Source: Bacteroidota bacterium
Lineage (GTDB): Bacteria > Pseudomonadota > Alphaproteobacteria > Puniceispirillales > Puniceispirillaceae
NCBI GenBank assembly: GCA_009936825.1
Contig: JAACDV010000130.1
Location: 1 to 6,045, forward strand
Direction: 5' to 3'
DNA: 6,045 nucleotides
The notes beneath the pieces were generated by a model that saw nothing but the letters and a program-made list of their open reading frames with translations, was not told where the DNA came from and searched no databases. The stretch's first letter is position 1; the number at the start of each line of letters is the position of its first letter. A program made the position numbers and the translations under genes. Shown here piece after piece: positions 1 to 6,045 of this stretch.

Positions 1-160
1 TATGGCATTGATTACTTTAACTGGCACGTTGTCTCTCAATAGCCAGCGCATACAAAGATTTTCGATTTAATATTGCGAACGTAATTATTGCTGCTGGCGT
101 GCGCGATTGGACAAGTGACTACGAAAGCAAATGCTCAATCAGCTGTATCAACAGTTTTCA

Positions 161-199
161 GCAAAATTAGCGCGCAGGCACCACGTTGAATGATGCGCG
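161..199 (-). terminator. Possible weak terminator after the operon
   Basis: On the minus strand, about 33 nt after the F stop codon, CGCGCA and TGCGCG form a six-pair GC-rich stem around a 17-nt loop. They are followed by CTAATTTTGC. The loop is long and the T-run is short and offset, so this is only a candidate. It is the best hairpin seen in the 231-bp flank. Confidence 0.3.
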
Positions 200-231
200 T
201 TCCCAGCAACCATAACAGATTGCATCTTTGG

Positions 232-1209
232 TTAGACGAGGTGGCATGCCACGCGGCGGCCGCCACCGACGTCCTGTAAGAGTGGCACCTCTAACGCACA
301 GCGGGTCTCGGCCATAGGACAGCGGTCACGGAAGCGGCATCCGGATGGAGGATTTTGGGAATCAGGAAGGCCGCCGATGATCGGCAGCGGTTCATGACTT
401 TGATCAACGTGAGGGATAGGCACTGCCTGCACCAACGCCTTGGTGTAGGGGTGCAACGGTCTCTCAACCAGTTCGGTTGTTGGGCTGTCTTCAACCACCG
501 CGCCCAGATACATGGTGATCGTCCGGTCACAAACATAGCGCACCAATGCCAGATCGTGGCTGATGAATACGGCGGCTAACCCCATCCGGTCACGCACCTC
601 TCGCAGCACGTTCAAAATACCGGCCCGAACTGACACATCCAGCATCGATACCGGCTCGTCAGCAACGATAAAATCGGGGCGTAAAACCAGCGCGCGGGCC
701 AGCACAACGCGCTGCAATTGGCCTCCGGAAAGCTGATGCGGAAAGCTCTGCAGGAAATGCTCGGGCGCGGGCAGGTGCACCATCCGCATGGCTTCGGCAA
801 TGCGCATCGTATGTTCTTCCAACGGAACACGGGCGTTGTGCAGAGGCTCACGCAGGCTGTCCAGAATGGTGAAATGTGGATTCAGCGCATCAAACGGATT
901 CTGGAATACAAGTTGCGCCCTGCGACGAAAAGCCAGCTCAGCAGTGCGATCCATGCCCGAAATATCCTCACCATCAAACAGGATAGTGCCTTCTGAAGCA
1001 GGAATCAGCTTGATCAGCATGCGGCCAAGCGTGGTCTTCCCGCAGCCAGATTCGCCAACGATGCCAAGGGTTTGGCCTTGCTCCAAGGTGAAACTCACAT
1101 CCGTTACTGCCTGAAGTTGCGGGCGTTTACCCGTCAGGATATCAGTCATCGAACGCGAAATATCAAAGCGCTTGGTTAGGCCTTCAACGGAGATCAGGGG
1201 CTGGGTCAT
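232..1209 (-). CDS. Peptide/nickel-type ABC transporter ATP-binding protein (DppF/OppF-like)
   Basis: This is the second cytoplasmic ATPase of the importer, predicted to pair with the D ATPase and drive transport through the B/C channel. From the ATG at 1209 it has 325 residues, a normal family length. Visible motifs are Walker A GESGCGKTT (52-60), Q-loop Q103 (VFQNPFDALNP), signature LSGGQLQR (160-167), Walker B with D184/E185 and switch H218. The C-terminal oligopeptide/dipeptide domain follows, with PLHPYTKAL (251-259) and cysteines 291, 297, 304 and 322. The frame stays open to a TTG at 1230. I prefer the ATG at 1209 because it overlaps the D stop as ATGA, a standard translational coupling arrangement, with GGAG about 10 nt upstream. 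The catalytic motifs are intact, so it should be an active ATPase. The substrate is not predictable from the sequence. It is the last gene of the operon. Confidence 0.95.
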   Translation of the reverse strand: MTQPLISVEGLTKRFDISRSMTDILTGKRPQLQAVTDVSFTLEQGQTLGIVGESGCGKTTLGRMLIKLIPASEGTILFDGEDISGMDRTAELAFRRRAQLVFQNPFDALNPHFTILDSLREPLHNARVPLEEHTMRIAEAMRMVHLPAPEHFLQSFPHQLSGGQLQRVVLARALVLRPDFIVADEPVSMLDVSVRAGILNVLREVRDRMGLAAVFISHDLALVRYVCDRTITMYLGAVVEDSPTTELVERPLHPYTKALVQAVPIPHVDQSHEPLPIIGGLPDSQNPPSGCRFRDRCPMAETRCALEVPLLQDVGGGRRVACHLV

Positions 1210-2216
1210 TCGCTGGTAACTCCGATCCAAGTATCGGTAAGTTTGGCGGCGCTGCGTAATTCATGAGCTTCGGATGCGCGGTGACAATAGGCAACATGAC
1301 CCTCGCCAATGATGTGCTCTGGAGCATCTTGGGTGCAAATATCAATGGCAAAGGGGCAGCGGGCCCGAAAGCGACACCCCTTTGGCGAGTCTAGCAGGTC
1401 GGGCGGCGAGCCTTCGATGGGTGATAATTCGCGCTCTTCGCCAGCCAATTCCGGAAAGGCGTTGTACAGGCCCATAGTATAGGGGTGGGCGGGGCTGTCT
1501 AGGACGGCTGCAACCGGGCCGGATTCAACGACCTTGCCAGCATACATCACCACCACATAGTCGCAGACATAGGCAATTACCGAGATATCGTGCGTGACCA
1601 AAATCACCGAAAGATTGAGCCGCTTTTGAAGATCGGTAAACGTATCAAGCACTTGGCGCTGGATCACCACATCCAGAGCCGTCACCGGCTCGTCAGCGAT
1701 CACCAGCTTTGGCGATAGCGCCAGCGCAAGGGCGATCGAAGCGCGTTGCCGCATCCCGCCAGAGAATTGATGCGGATAATCCCTGAGACGTTTGGCCTCT
1801 AACCCAACCATGGCAAACAATTCTTCAGCGCGGGTTTGGGCTGCGCTCCGGTCCATTTTGCCGCGGGAGACAAGAACTTCCTCAATCTGCTTACCTACAC
1901 GCCACACCGGGTCCAGCGCATTCATCGCGGATTGCGGAACATAGGCAATATCCCGCCAGAGATGCTTTTGCATCTCGCGGTCAGATAGCGTTATCAGGTC
2001 CTTGCCTTCCAGAAGAATGCTGCCACCGGCAAAAACCGCGGAAGAGGCCATGACCCGGGTAATGGCGCGCACAGCCGTGGTTTTGCCGCACCCGGACTCG
2101 CCCACAACGCCCACCACTGCGCCAGCAGGTACATCAAAGCTGACCCCATCCACAGCACGAACGCGGCCGCGCGTGGCACGATAGTCAATCACCAAATCGC
2201 GGACTTCCAGCAACAT
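1206..2216 (-). CDS. Peptide/nickel-type ABC transporter ATP-binding protein (DppD/OppD-like)
   Basis: This is the first of two cytoplasmic ATPases, 336 residues long, expected to form a heterodimer with the downstream F ATPase. Motifs in order are Walker A GESGCGKTT (39-47), Q-loop Q95 (YVPQSAMNALDP), signature FSGGMRQR (151-158), Walker B LVIADEP with D175/E176, D-loop ALD (180-182) and switch H209 (VTHD). The C-terminal oligopeptide/dipeptide domain carries AHPYTMGL (243-250) and cysteines 281, 287, 294 and 311. In a solved bacterial DppD structure, cysteines of this domain hold a [4Fe-4S] cluster, so one is inferred here. The ATG at 2216 lies 6 nt after the permease C stop. An AAGGA about 10 nt upstream sits inside the end of that gene. 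The 3' end overlaps the F start by 4 nt. All catalytic motifs are present. Confidence 0.95.
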   Translation of the reverse strand: MLLEVRDLVIDYRATRGRVRAVDGVSFDVPAGAVVGVVGESGCGKTTAVRAITRVMASSAVFAGGSILLEGKDLITLSDREMQKHLWRDIAYVPQSAMNALDPVWRVGKQIEEVLVSRGKMDRSAAQTRAEELFAMVGLEAKRLRDYPHQFSGGMRQRASIALALALSPKLVIADEPVTALDVVIQRQVLDTFTDLQKRLNLSVILVTHDISVIAYVCDYVVVMYAGKVVESGPVAAVLDSPAHPYTMGLYNAFPELAGEERELSPIEGSPPDLLDSPKGCRFRARCPFAIDICTQDAPEHIIGEGHVAYCHRASEAHELRSAAKLTDTWIGVTSE

Positions 2217-2222
2217 GAGGGG

Positions 2223-3143
2223 TTAATCCTTCAACTTGGGGAAAAGAATTTCTTCGTAGCCCCGACTGATAAAAAATCCTGCAACCACGACCGCGATAAT
2301 GCAGAAACCCGGAGGCACGAACCAATAATACTGGCCGCGACCCAGCGCTTGCGATGCATAGGCGTCCTGCAGCATATAGCCCCAGGTGACACTGTCAGAT
2401 GGCCCGAACCCGAGAAAAGAAATCGACGCCTCGGTCAGGATTGCCCATCCCACCGCGATCGAGGCGTAAAGGAAGGAAAGCGACAAAATGTTTGGTGCAA
2501 TATGGACGAATATAATCCGCCAATGACCGGCACCGGTTACCCGCGCCGCCTCAATAAACGAGCGTTCGCGCAGGGACATAACCTGGGCGCGGATTACCCG
2601 CGCAGATTGCGGCCAGAGCAACAACGCTATTCCCAAAACAACGTTCCACTGACTGGGATTAAGGAAGGCTGCAAGCACGATAACGAAAGGAAGGAACGGC
2701 ACACCAAGGGCGATATCCGCTAGCCGCATTAACAATGTATCTATTAATCCGCCAAAAAAGCCAGAGATCAGCCCGATTATAGTGCCGATGGTCACCACAC
2801 AAACCGCCGCCGTCACCCCAACGATAAGGGCCCCCCTGGTTCCCATGATCAATTGGGAAAAGATATCCCGCCCCGAATAGGTGGTGCCAAGAAGGTGGGC
2901 CTCCCCCGGCGGCAGGTTACGCGCCAGATCATAATTGGCGTCAAACAGGATTTCGCGCGGATCATGGGTGACCAGACTGTCAGCGAATATCGCGACAAGT
3001 ACAAATATCAGATACAAAAGCAATCCGGCAAAAGCGAAGGGATCGCGCCGCGGGATCGCAGATGCCGAGACCAGCCCCCGCGAAATACTGAGCAGGATGC
3101 GCGCGCCGCGTCCGGGAAGGGCTATTTCATCAGCGTGTTGCAA
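2223..3143 (-). CDS. ABC transporter permease (DppC/OppC-like)
   Basis: This is the second inner-membrane channel subunit, partner of permease B (BPD_transp_1 family). With the start used here it has 306 residues. A cytoplasmic N-terminus with RRDPFAF (32-38) is followed by a first membrane helix (about 37-56). The family hallmark LLGTTYSGRDIFSQ comes next (84-97), then further hydrophobic helices from about 104. The EAA loop that contacts the ATPase is at 194-220 (IEAARVTGAG, then HIAPNIL), and SFLGFG is at 242-247. The stop is secure but the start is not. The frame opens at a TTG (3185) and has an ATG at 3179, both deep inside permease B and without a visible Shine-Dalgarno. The TTG at 3143 has GAGAG 6 nt upstream, overlaps B by only 14 nt and gives a typical N-terminal length. 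It is my best but unproven choice. Family assignment is firm; substrate is unknown. Confidence 0.92.
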   Translation of the reverse strand: MQHADEIALPGRGARILLSISRGLVSASAIPRRDPFAFAGLLLYLIFVLVAIFADSLVTHDPREILFDANYDLARNLPPGEAHLLGTTYSGRDIFSQLIMGTRGALIVGVTAAVCVVTIGTIIGLISGFFGGLIDTLLMRLADIALGVPFLPFVIVLAAFLNPSQWNVVLGIALLLWPQSARVIRAQVMSLRERSFIEAARVTGAGHWRIIFVHIAPNILSLSFLYASIAVGWAILTEASISFLGFGPSDSVTWGYMLQDAYASQALGRGQYYWFVPPGFCIIAVVVAGFFISRGYEEILFPKLKD

Positions 3144-4104
3144 CTCTAACTCTCGGATCCAGCAGGTGATAGGATACATCGGCAATGAAGTTCATCACCA
3201 CAAGAACGGCGGTAATCATCAGAAAGGCACCCTGCGCCAACGGGTAGTCAGAAGAGGCTACCGCGTTGACAAGCAAGCGGCCAATCCCCGGCCAAGAGAA
3301 AACAGTTTCAACAACCACGTTGCCGCCAACCGCCCCTCCAATCCCCAACGCAAATGCAGTGGCAACAGGTAAAAGCGCGTTACGCGCGGCATGGCGCATA
3401 ACGATTGTCCAAGTCGAAAGCCCCTTCATTCGCGCCATCGTGATGAATTCTTCCTGCAGCACGTTGAGCATGTTCGAACGCATCAGCAACAATGGCAAGC
3501 CCTGAAGATAGATCGCCAACGTGATCGCCGGCAGCGCAAGATGGGATAGGTAATCGAGCGACGTGACGCGCTCCCAGCCACTGGACCAGTCGGATCCCGA
3601 GCTGTTCGCCCCGCCCGATGGAAGCCAGCCAAGATGAAAACTGAAGAACGCCAATAGAACCATTCCGAGCCAGAATTCAGGTGCAGCCCGGGTCATGAGC
3701 ACAGCCGGGATGCCAAGCCCCTCAACCCAAGAGCCGCGGCGCCACGACAGATAGGCGCCCGCCACGATGCCAAAAAGATAGGCCACAGTTAATGAGGTGA
3801 GAGTCAGGATGACGGAGTTTGGAAACACCTCCATCACAACTTCGACTACAGGTTTTTTAAAGAAAAATGACTGTCCCAGATCACCTTGCATCAGGTTGCT
3901 CAGGAACAGCCAATATTGTTCGCCAAATGATTTATCAAGACCGAACTGTCGGATGAGCGCATCCTGTTGCTCGGCGGTCGTTGTGTTGTCGATAAAAGCC
4001 GCCAAAGGCGTTCCCGGCATGGTGCGAAACATCACAAAGAGGATCGTAGCAACCGCCCAGAGGACGAATATCATATGCGCGAACCGCTTTAAGAAGTAAG
4101 CCAT
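3130..4104 (-). CDS. ABC transporter permease (DppB/OppB-like)
   Basis: This is the first inner-membrane channel subunit, 324 residues, of normal length for the DppB group of the BPD_transp_1 family. It opens with the typical N-terminal helix (about 10-28) ending in FRTMPGTP. A periplasmic segment follows, containing IRQFGLDKSFGEQYWLFL and GDLGQSFFF (74-82). About five more hydrophobic helices lie between residue 95 and the C-terminus. The EAA loop docking onto the ATPase is at 219-247 (EFITMARMKGLS, then RHAARNALLPV). The hallmarks ETVFSWPGIGRLLVNAV (266-282), DYPLAQG and terminal LDPRVR (315-320) are all present. The ATG at 4104 lies 25 nt after the SBP stop, with AAAGG about 10 nt upstream. 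No terminator-like hairpin separates it from the SBP gene, so the two are inferred to be co-transcribed. Nothing looks truncated. Confidence 0.95.
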   Translation of the reverse strand: MAYFLKRFAHMIFVLWAVATILFVMFRTMPGTPLAAFIDNTTTAEQQDALIRQFGLDKSFGEQYWLFLSNLMQGDLGQSFFFKKPVVEVVMEVFPNSVILTLTSLTVAYLFGIVAGAYLSWRRGSWVEGLGIPAVLMTRAAPEFWLGMVLLAFFSFHLGWLPSGGANSSGSDWSSGWERVTSLDYLSHLALPAITLAIYLQGLPLLLMRSNMLNVLQEEFITMARMKGLSTWTIVMRHAARNALLPVATAFALGIGGAVGGNVVVETVFSWPGIGRLLVNAVASSDYPLAQGAFLMITAVLVVMNFIADVSYHLLDPRVRVATR

Positions 4105-4129
4105 GCCGGAAATACCTTTGTTTAGCTGA

Positions 4130-5863
4130 CTATTTACCTAGCTTTTCAGACATGCCAGCCGGATAGTGCAGCTTGCCGCCTTTGATGACATAGCCTGCAT
4201 CTTTTAGGATCGATTTGGCAAGATCCATTCCGACGGGCAATTCCTTGTCGATACCAGCTTTGTGCCAGAATGACAGCGCTGGTGAGACAACCGAATTCGC
4301 ATTCACTGCAAAGCCGTTATAGGCGGCCTTACGGATCAACTCACGGTTGATAGCGGCAGAGAGGGCCCGGCGGAAAGCTGCGTCGTCGAACGGAGGACGG
4401 CGAAGGTTAAACGCCACATACTGGAACCCGATATCGACTGATTCCACTACATCCAGGTCTCCGTCTGCATTGGCAGCTTCCATCAGAAGTGCTGGGTCGC
4501 CAGTATAGTCGGACAAGAAGTTCAACTCACCTGACCGCAACATGCCCAACGTTGCTTCAACGTTAAGGACGATCCGCAGAATCCACCGCTCCATGTTAGG
4601 TGCGGCCCAGTGACCTTTGTTGGCGTCCAGCACGACTTCCTGCTGGGTGGCCCACCGGTTGAACTTGAACGGACCCGAACCAATGCGTGATGTTTCGAGA
4701 ACTGATTCAGCGTTTTCACCTTCTCCCAGATTAGCGAGAAGTGGCTCCCAGATATGCTTTGGTGCAAGGTTTATCTTGGCCAAAGTTGAGGTCTCAAAAG
4801 CAGCGTTCGGCTCAGCTAAATCGAACCGGACAGTTGATGAATCCAGCACTTCGATGTTGGCAATACCGCTTACGAAAGGCTTGTACATCGGGGCATATTT
4901 GACCGGCGCGGTGAAAGAGAACACCACATCATCGATTGTAACTGGTTTGCCATCATGCCACTTCATTCCGTCGCGCAGTGTCACGGTAACGCTTTTCGCA
5001 TCATCAGCCCACTGAACAGATTTGGCGGCCCAAGGCTCGGCAAGACCTGTTGGTCCAATCCGCATCATGCGGTCCCAAACCAGCTCGGTAATCCAGCTGT
5101 CGGTAGCGCCCGAGATGTAGAACGGATTGATCGCGTTCAACTCGTCGGACGAATTGAGGATCATATCTTTCTGGCCGCCCAGTGGTTTAATACCGGAAAA
5201 GGTCCAGAAGTTTTTGATACCGAGGCCAGGCTGTACAACCGTGCTTGAGGCATCCCAAACCGTTTTGTCGAAAGCGTAAGTCTGCAGCGGATGCACAAGA
5301 AACGCATAGACCTGATCTTCGTTGACGATGTCCTGCAACTGGTCGATCAACACTTTGCGATCGGCACGGTTGGCAGTTACGCGCTGCTTTTCGGCAATCT
5401 TGTCATATTCTGGATTCATATATCCAACAAAATTATAGCCCTTTTCCATGGTGGTGGAGTGGAACAGATTGTGAATCAGCTCGTCAGGGTCGGACCGCTC
5501 AGGGCGGCCAACCATCTGCCACATGGTCAGATCCCATGTGTCACGATTGTACCAGACAGCATCGGATTGTTGCGGGCGGGGCATGCCCTGCACCTGAACA
5601 TCCAGACCCAGCTGGCGCCAAGCCTGCGCGATCAATTCGGCAGCTTGAAATTGTTGAGGATTTGCAGCCTGAGCGCGACTAATCAAAGTTAGCTCACGGA
5701 TCGGATCGCCGCTTTGCGCAGCGGCCGGCATAGCACTTCCCATAATAGTAGCGGTTGCGGCAATGCCGAAAGCCGCACGGGTAAAGGCCGCACGCAGCAG
5801 ACCCCGAGGGGTCGATTCTGTTTTTTGAGAGTCCGGCGGCATTGTCAGAGAGTTTGGTAGCAT
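4130..5863 (-). CDS. Periplasmic family 5 solute-binding protein, apparently circularly permuted
   Basis: This is the substrate-capturing subunit of the importer, 577 residues with a Sec-type signal peptide (1-49, cut AAA|QS) and no lipobox cysteine, so it should be soluble in the periplasm. The segment order is unusual. Residues 54-224 resemble the usual C-terminal part of SBP_bac_5 proteins: ELIAQAWRQLGLDVQVQ, WDLTMWQMVGRPERSDPDEL, LFHST, NPEYD, then an NEDQVYAFLVHP segment. Residues 232-577 resemble the usual N-terminal and central part: LNAINPFY, RIGPTGLAEPWAA, LRDGMKWHDGKPVTIDDVVFSF, IGSGPFKF, MLRSGELNFL, FRRALSAAINRELI, ending at the DLAKSILKDAGY helix. Each part occurs once and mature length (about 528) is normal. 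I chose the ATG at 5863 because a perfect 10-base Shine-Dalgarno precedes it; an in-frame ATG at 5890 would add nine residues and lies upstream of that site. Substrate is unknown (peptide, oligosaccharide or other). Confidence 0.93.
   Translation of the reverse strand: MLPNSLTMPPDSQKTESTPRGLLRAAFTRAAFGIAATATIMGSAMPAAAQSGDPIRELTLISRAQAANPQQFQAAELIAQAWRQLGLDVQVQGMPRPQQSDAVWYNRDTWDLTMWQMVGRPERSDPDELIHNLFHSTTMEKGYNFVGYMNPEYDKIAEKQRVTANRADRKVLIDQLQDIVNEDQVYAFLVHPLQTYAFDKTVWDASSTVVQPGLGIKNFWTFSGIKPLGGQKDMILNSSDELNAINPFYISGATDSWITELVWDRMMRIGPTGLAEPWAAKSVQWADDAKSVTVTLRDGMKWHDGKPVTIDDVVFSFTAPVKYAPMYKPFVSGIANIEVLDSSTVRFDLAEPNAAFETSTLAKINLAPKHIWEPLLANLGEGENAESVLETSRIGSGPFKFNRWATQQEVVLDANKGHWAAPNMERWILRIVLNVEATLGMLRSGELNFLSDYTGDPALLMEAANADGDLDVVESVDIGFQYVAFNLRRPPFDDAAFRRALSAAINRELIRKAAYNGFAVNANSVVSPALSFWHKAGIDKELPVGMDLAKSILKDAGYVIKGGKLHYPAGMSEKLGK
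4133..5170 (-). other. Normal N-terminal and central module of the solute-binding protein (residues 232-577)
   Basis: This segment encodes what is normally the first two thirds of a family 5 SBP, here placed second. The opening strand and loop KDMILNSSDELNAINPFY is the usual mature N-terminus. It is followed by ITELVWDRMMRIGPTG, the WHDGKPVTIDDVVFSF signature (about 302-317), IGSGPFKF (394-401) and FRRALSAAINRELI (497-510). The protein ends at SILKDAGY plus about 19 residues (HYPAGMSEKLGK). That is the point from which a canonical protein would continue into the module now found at the front. A linker of about seven residues (IKPLGGQ, 225-231) joins the old C- and N-termini. Confidence 0.85.
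5192..5704 (-). other. Displaced C-terminal module of the solute-binding protein (residues 54-224)
   Basis: This segment encodes what is normally the C-terminal third of a family 5 SBP. It starts at a strand (ELTLIS), followed by the helix ELIAQAWRQLGLDV and the dense motif WDLTMWQMVGRPERSDPDEL. Next come LFHSTT, GYNFVGYMNPEYD, a helix around RADRKVLIDQLQDIV and the terminal strand region AFLVHPLQTYAF to NFWTFSGI. By comparison with E. coli DppA from memory, WDLTMWQMVG matches its VMMGWTGDNGDPDN region, and VVQPGLGIKNF matches its very C-terminal VVDPLGKHHF. Here it sits directly after the signal peptide. Confidence 0.85.
5717..5863 (-). other. Signal peptide of the solute-binding protein
   Basis: Residues 1-49 form a Sec signal peptide with a rather long polar n-region (about 1-29, with arginines at 20, 24 and 29). 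A hydrophobic core runs AAFGIAATATIMGSAM (30-45), and the cleavage box is PAAA before Q50. There is no twin-arginine pair and no cysteine at +1, so export by Sec and release as a soluble periplasmic protein are inferred. A later Met at residue 8 could also start translation and would shorten the n-region, but it lacks its own ribosome binding site. Confidence 0.8.
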
Positions 5864-5865
5864 TG

Positions 5866-5875
5866 TCACCTCCTT
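5866..5875 (-). promoter_or_regulatory. Perfect Shine-Dalgarno site deciding the SBP start
   Basis: The minus strand reads AAGGAGGTGA, fully complementary to the bacterial 16S rRNA 3' end. Its GGAGG core lies 5 nt before the ATG at 5863. It is far stronger than any other site in the operon, which fits the usual excess of binding protein over transporter. It overlaps the in-frame extension from the ATG at 5890 and argues against that start. Confidence 0.9.
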
Positions 5876-5924
5876 ATTGCGATTTTTCATCTATGAAACG
5901 CCTAGTGGCAGTCCCACATTGTTG

Positions 5925-5930
5925 CTTATA
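5925..5930 (-). promoter_or_regulatory. Possible -10 promoter element upstream of the SBP operon
   Basis: On the minus strand TATAAG lies about 60 nt before the SBP start codon, inside the AT-rich leader. About 17 nt further upstream only a poor -35 (ATTAAT) is seen. This is the best sigma70-like -10 in the leader, but the call is weak. An alternative pair further upstream (TTTACC and CATAGT, 17 nt apart) is equally imperfect. Confidence 0.3.
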
Positions 5931-5933
5931 AAT

Positions 5934-5986
5934 GCTAATGTCGGACCATTAATCGTGGTAACCAAGGCCCAATGTTTTTCATTAGC
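5934..5986. repeat. Inverted repeat in the operon leader, possible operator
   Basis: Seven-base arms gctaatg (5934-5940) and cattagc (5980-5986) face each other across 39 bases. The block also holds a smaller imperfect dyad, acca-ttaatcg-tggt (5945-5959), and the near-palindrome tggtaacca. It lies just upstream of the candidate -10, where a regulator could bind. The arms are short and AT-rich, so chance is a real alternative. Confidence 0.25.
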
Positions 5987-6045
5987 TGAAACGTTGTTTT
6001 ATTACTATGCAACATGACTTTGGTTAGGTAAACAACTTTTAACAA

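Noticed and set aside
1..51. Minus-strand frame from an ATG at 51 (MRWLLRDNVPVKVINAI) open to the window edge
   Set aside because: Only 17 codons are visible, with no Shine-Dalgarno and no recognisable motif. It could be the start of a downstream gene but cannot be supported here.
2..70. Small plus-strand ORF of 22 codons (MALITLTGTLSLNSQRIQRFSI)
   Set aside because: It is too short, lies at the window edge and has no visible ribosome binding site or family resemblance.
1207..1230. TTG start at 1230 for the F ATPase (seven extra residues)
   Set aside because: The ATG at 1209 forms the ATGA overlap with the D stop and has an upstream GGAG. The added residues precede the conserved start of the domain.
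2935..3372. Plus-strand ORFs of about 100-145 codons opposite the permease and SBP genes (also 2349-2723, 4617-5015, 5291-5692)
   Set aside because: These are antisense shadows of well-supported genes. Their low-complexity or basic translations show no domains or credible starts.
4105..4129. Hairpin between the SBP and permease B that could lower downstream expression
   Set aside because: The 25-nt gap and its edges offer only a four-base AGCT pairing, too weak to call an attenuator.
4130..5863. The SBP as a pseudogene, frameshift product or assembly chimera of two genes
   Set aside because: The frame is continuous, each family segment occurs once, the signal peptide and ribosome binding site are clean, and the stop is followed 25 nt later by the next gene. 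No leftover fragment of a C-terminal module is present downstream.

Overview
The window holds one complete peptide/nickel/opine-type ABC importer operon, all on the minus strand and read right to left: substrate-binding protein (SBP), inner-membrane permease B, permease C, ATPase D, ATPase F. This is the classic dpp/opp order. The genes are tightly packed: a 25-nt gap (SBP to B), an overlap (B to C), a 6-nt gap (C to D) and a 4-nt ATGA overlap (D to F). They are therefore almost certainly one transcription unit. Moderate-to-high GC, strong Shine-Dalgarno sites, a cleavable non-lipoprotein Sec signal on the SBP and the general protein style suggest an alphaproteobacterium, perhaps Rhodobacterales or Rhizobiales. 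That assignment is an inference, because the window contains no taxonomic marker gene.

Layout: 1-231 is an AT-richer downstream flank with a possible weak terminator hairpin. 232-1209 and 1206-2216 encode the two ATPases, each with a complete nucleotide-binding motif set and a four-cysteine C-terminal oligopeptide/dipeptide domain. 2223 to about 3143 and 3130-4104 encode the two permeases. 4130-5863 encodes the SBP. 5864-6045 is the AT-rich leader, with a perfect 10-base Shine-Dalgarno sequence and weak promoter and operator candidates.

The main observation is that the SBP appears to be circularly permuted. The roughly 170-residue segment that normally ends family 5 SBPs (SBP_bac_5) lies directly behind the signal peptide. 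The normal family N-terminus (LNAINPFY, WHDGKPVT) begins only near residue 232. The protein stops where the displaced segment would normally start. Each part is present once and the total length is normal, so this looks like an intact rearranged protein rather than a broken gene.

Working model: the SBP captures a solute in the periplasm and delivers it to the B/C channel, which D/F power by ATP hydrolysis. The substrate cannot be read from the window, because no catabolic enzyme or regulator gene is present.
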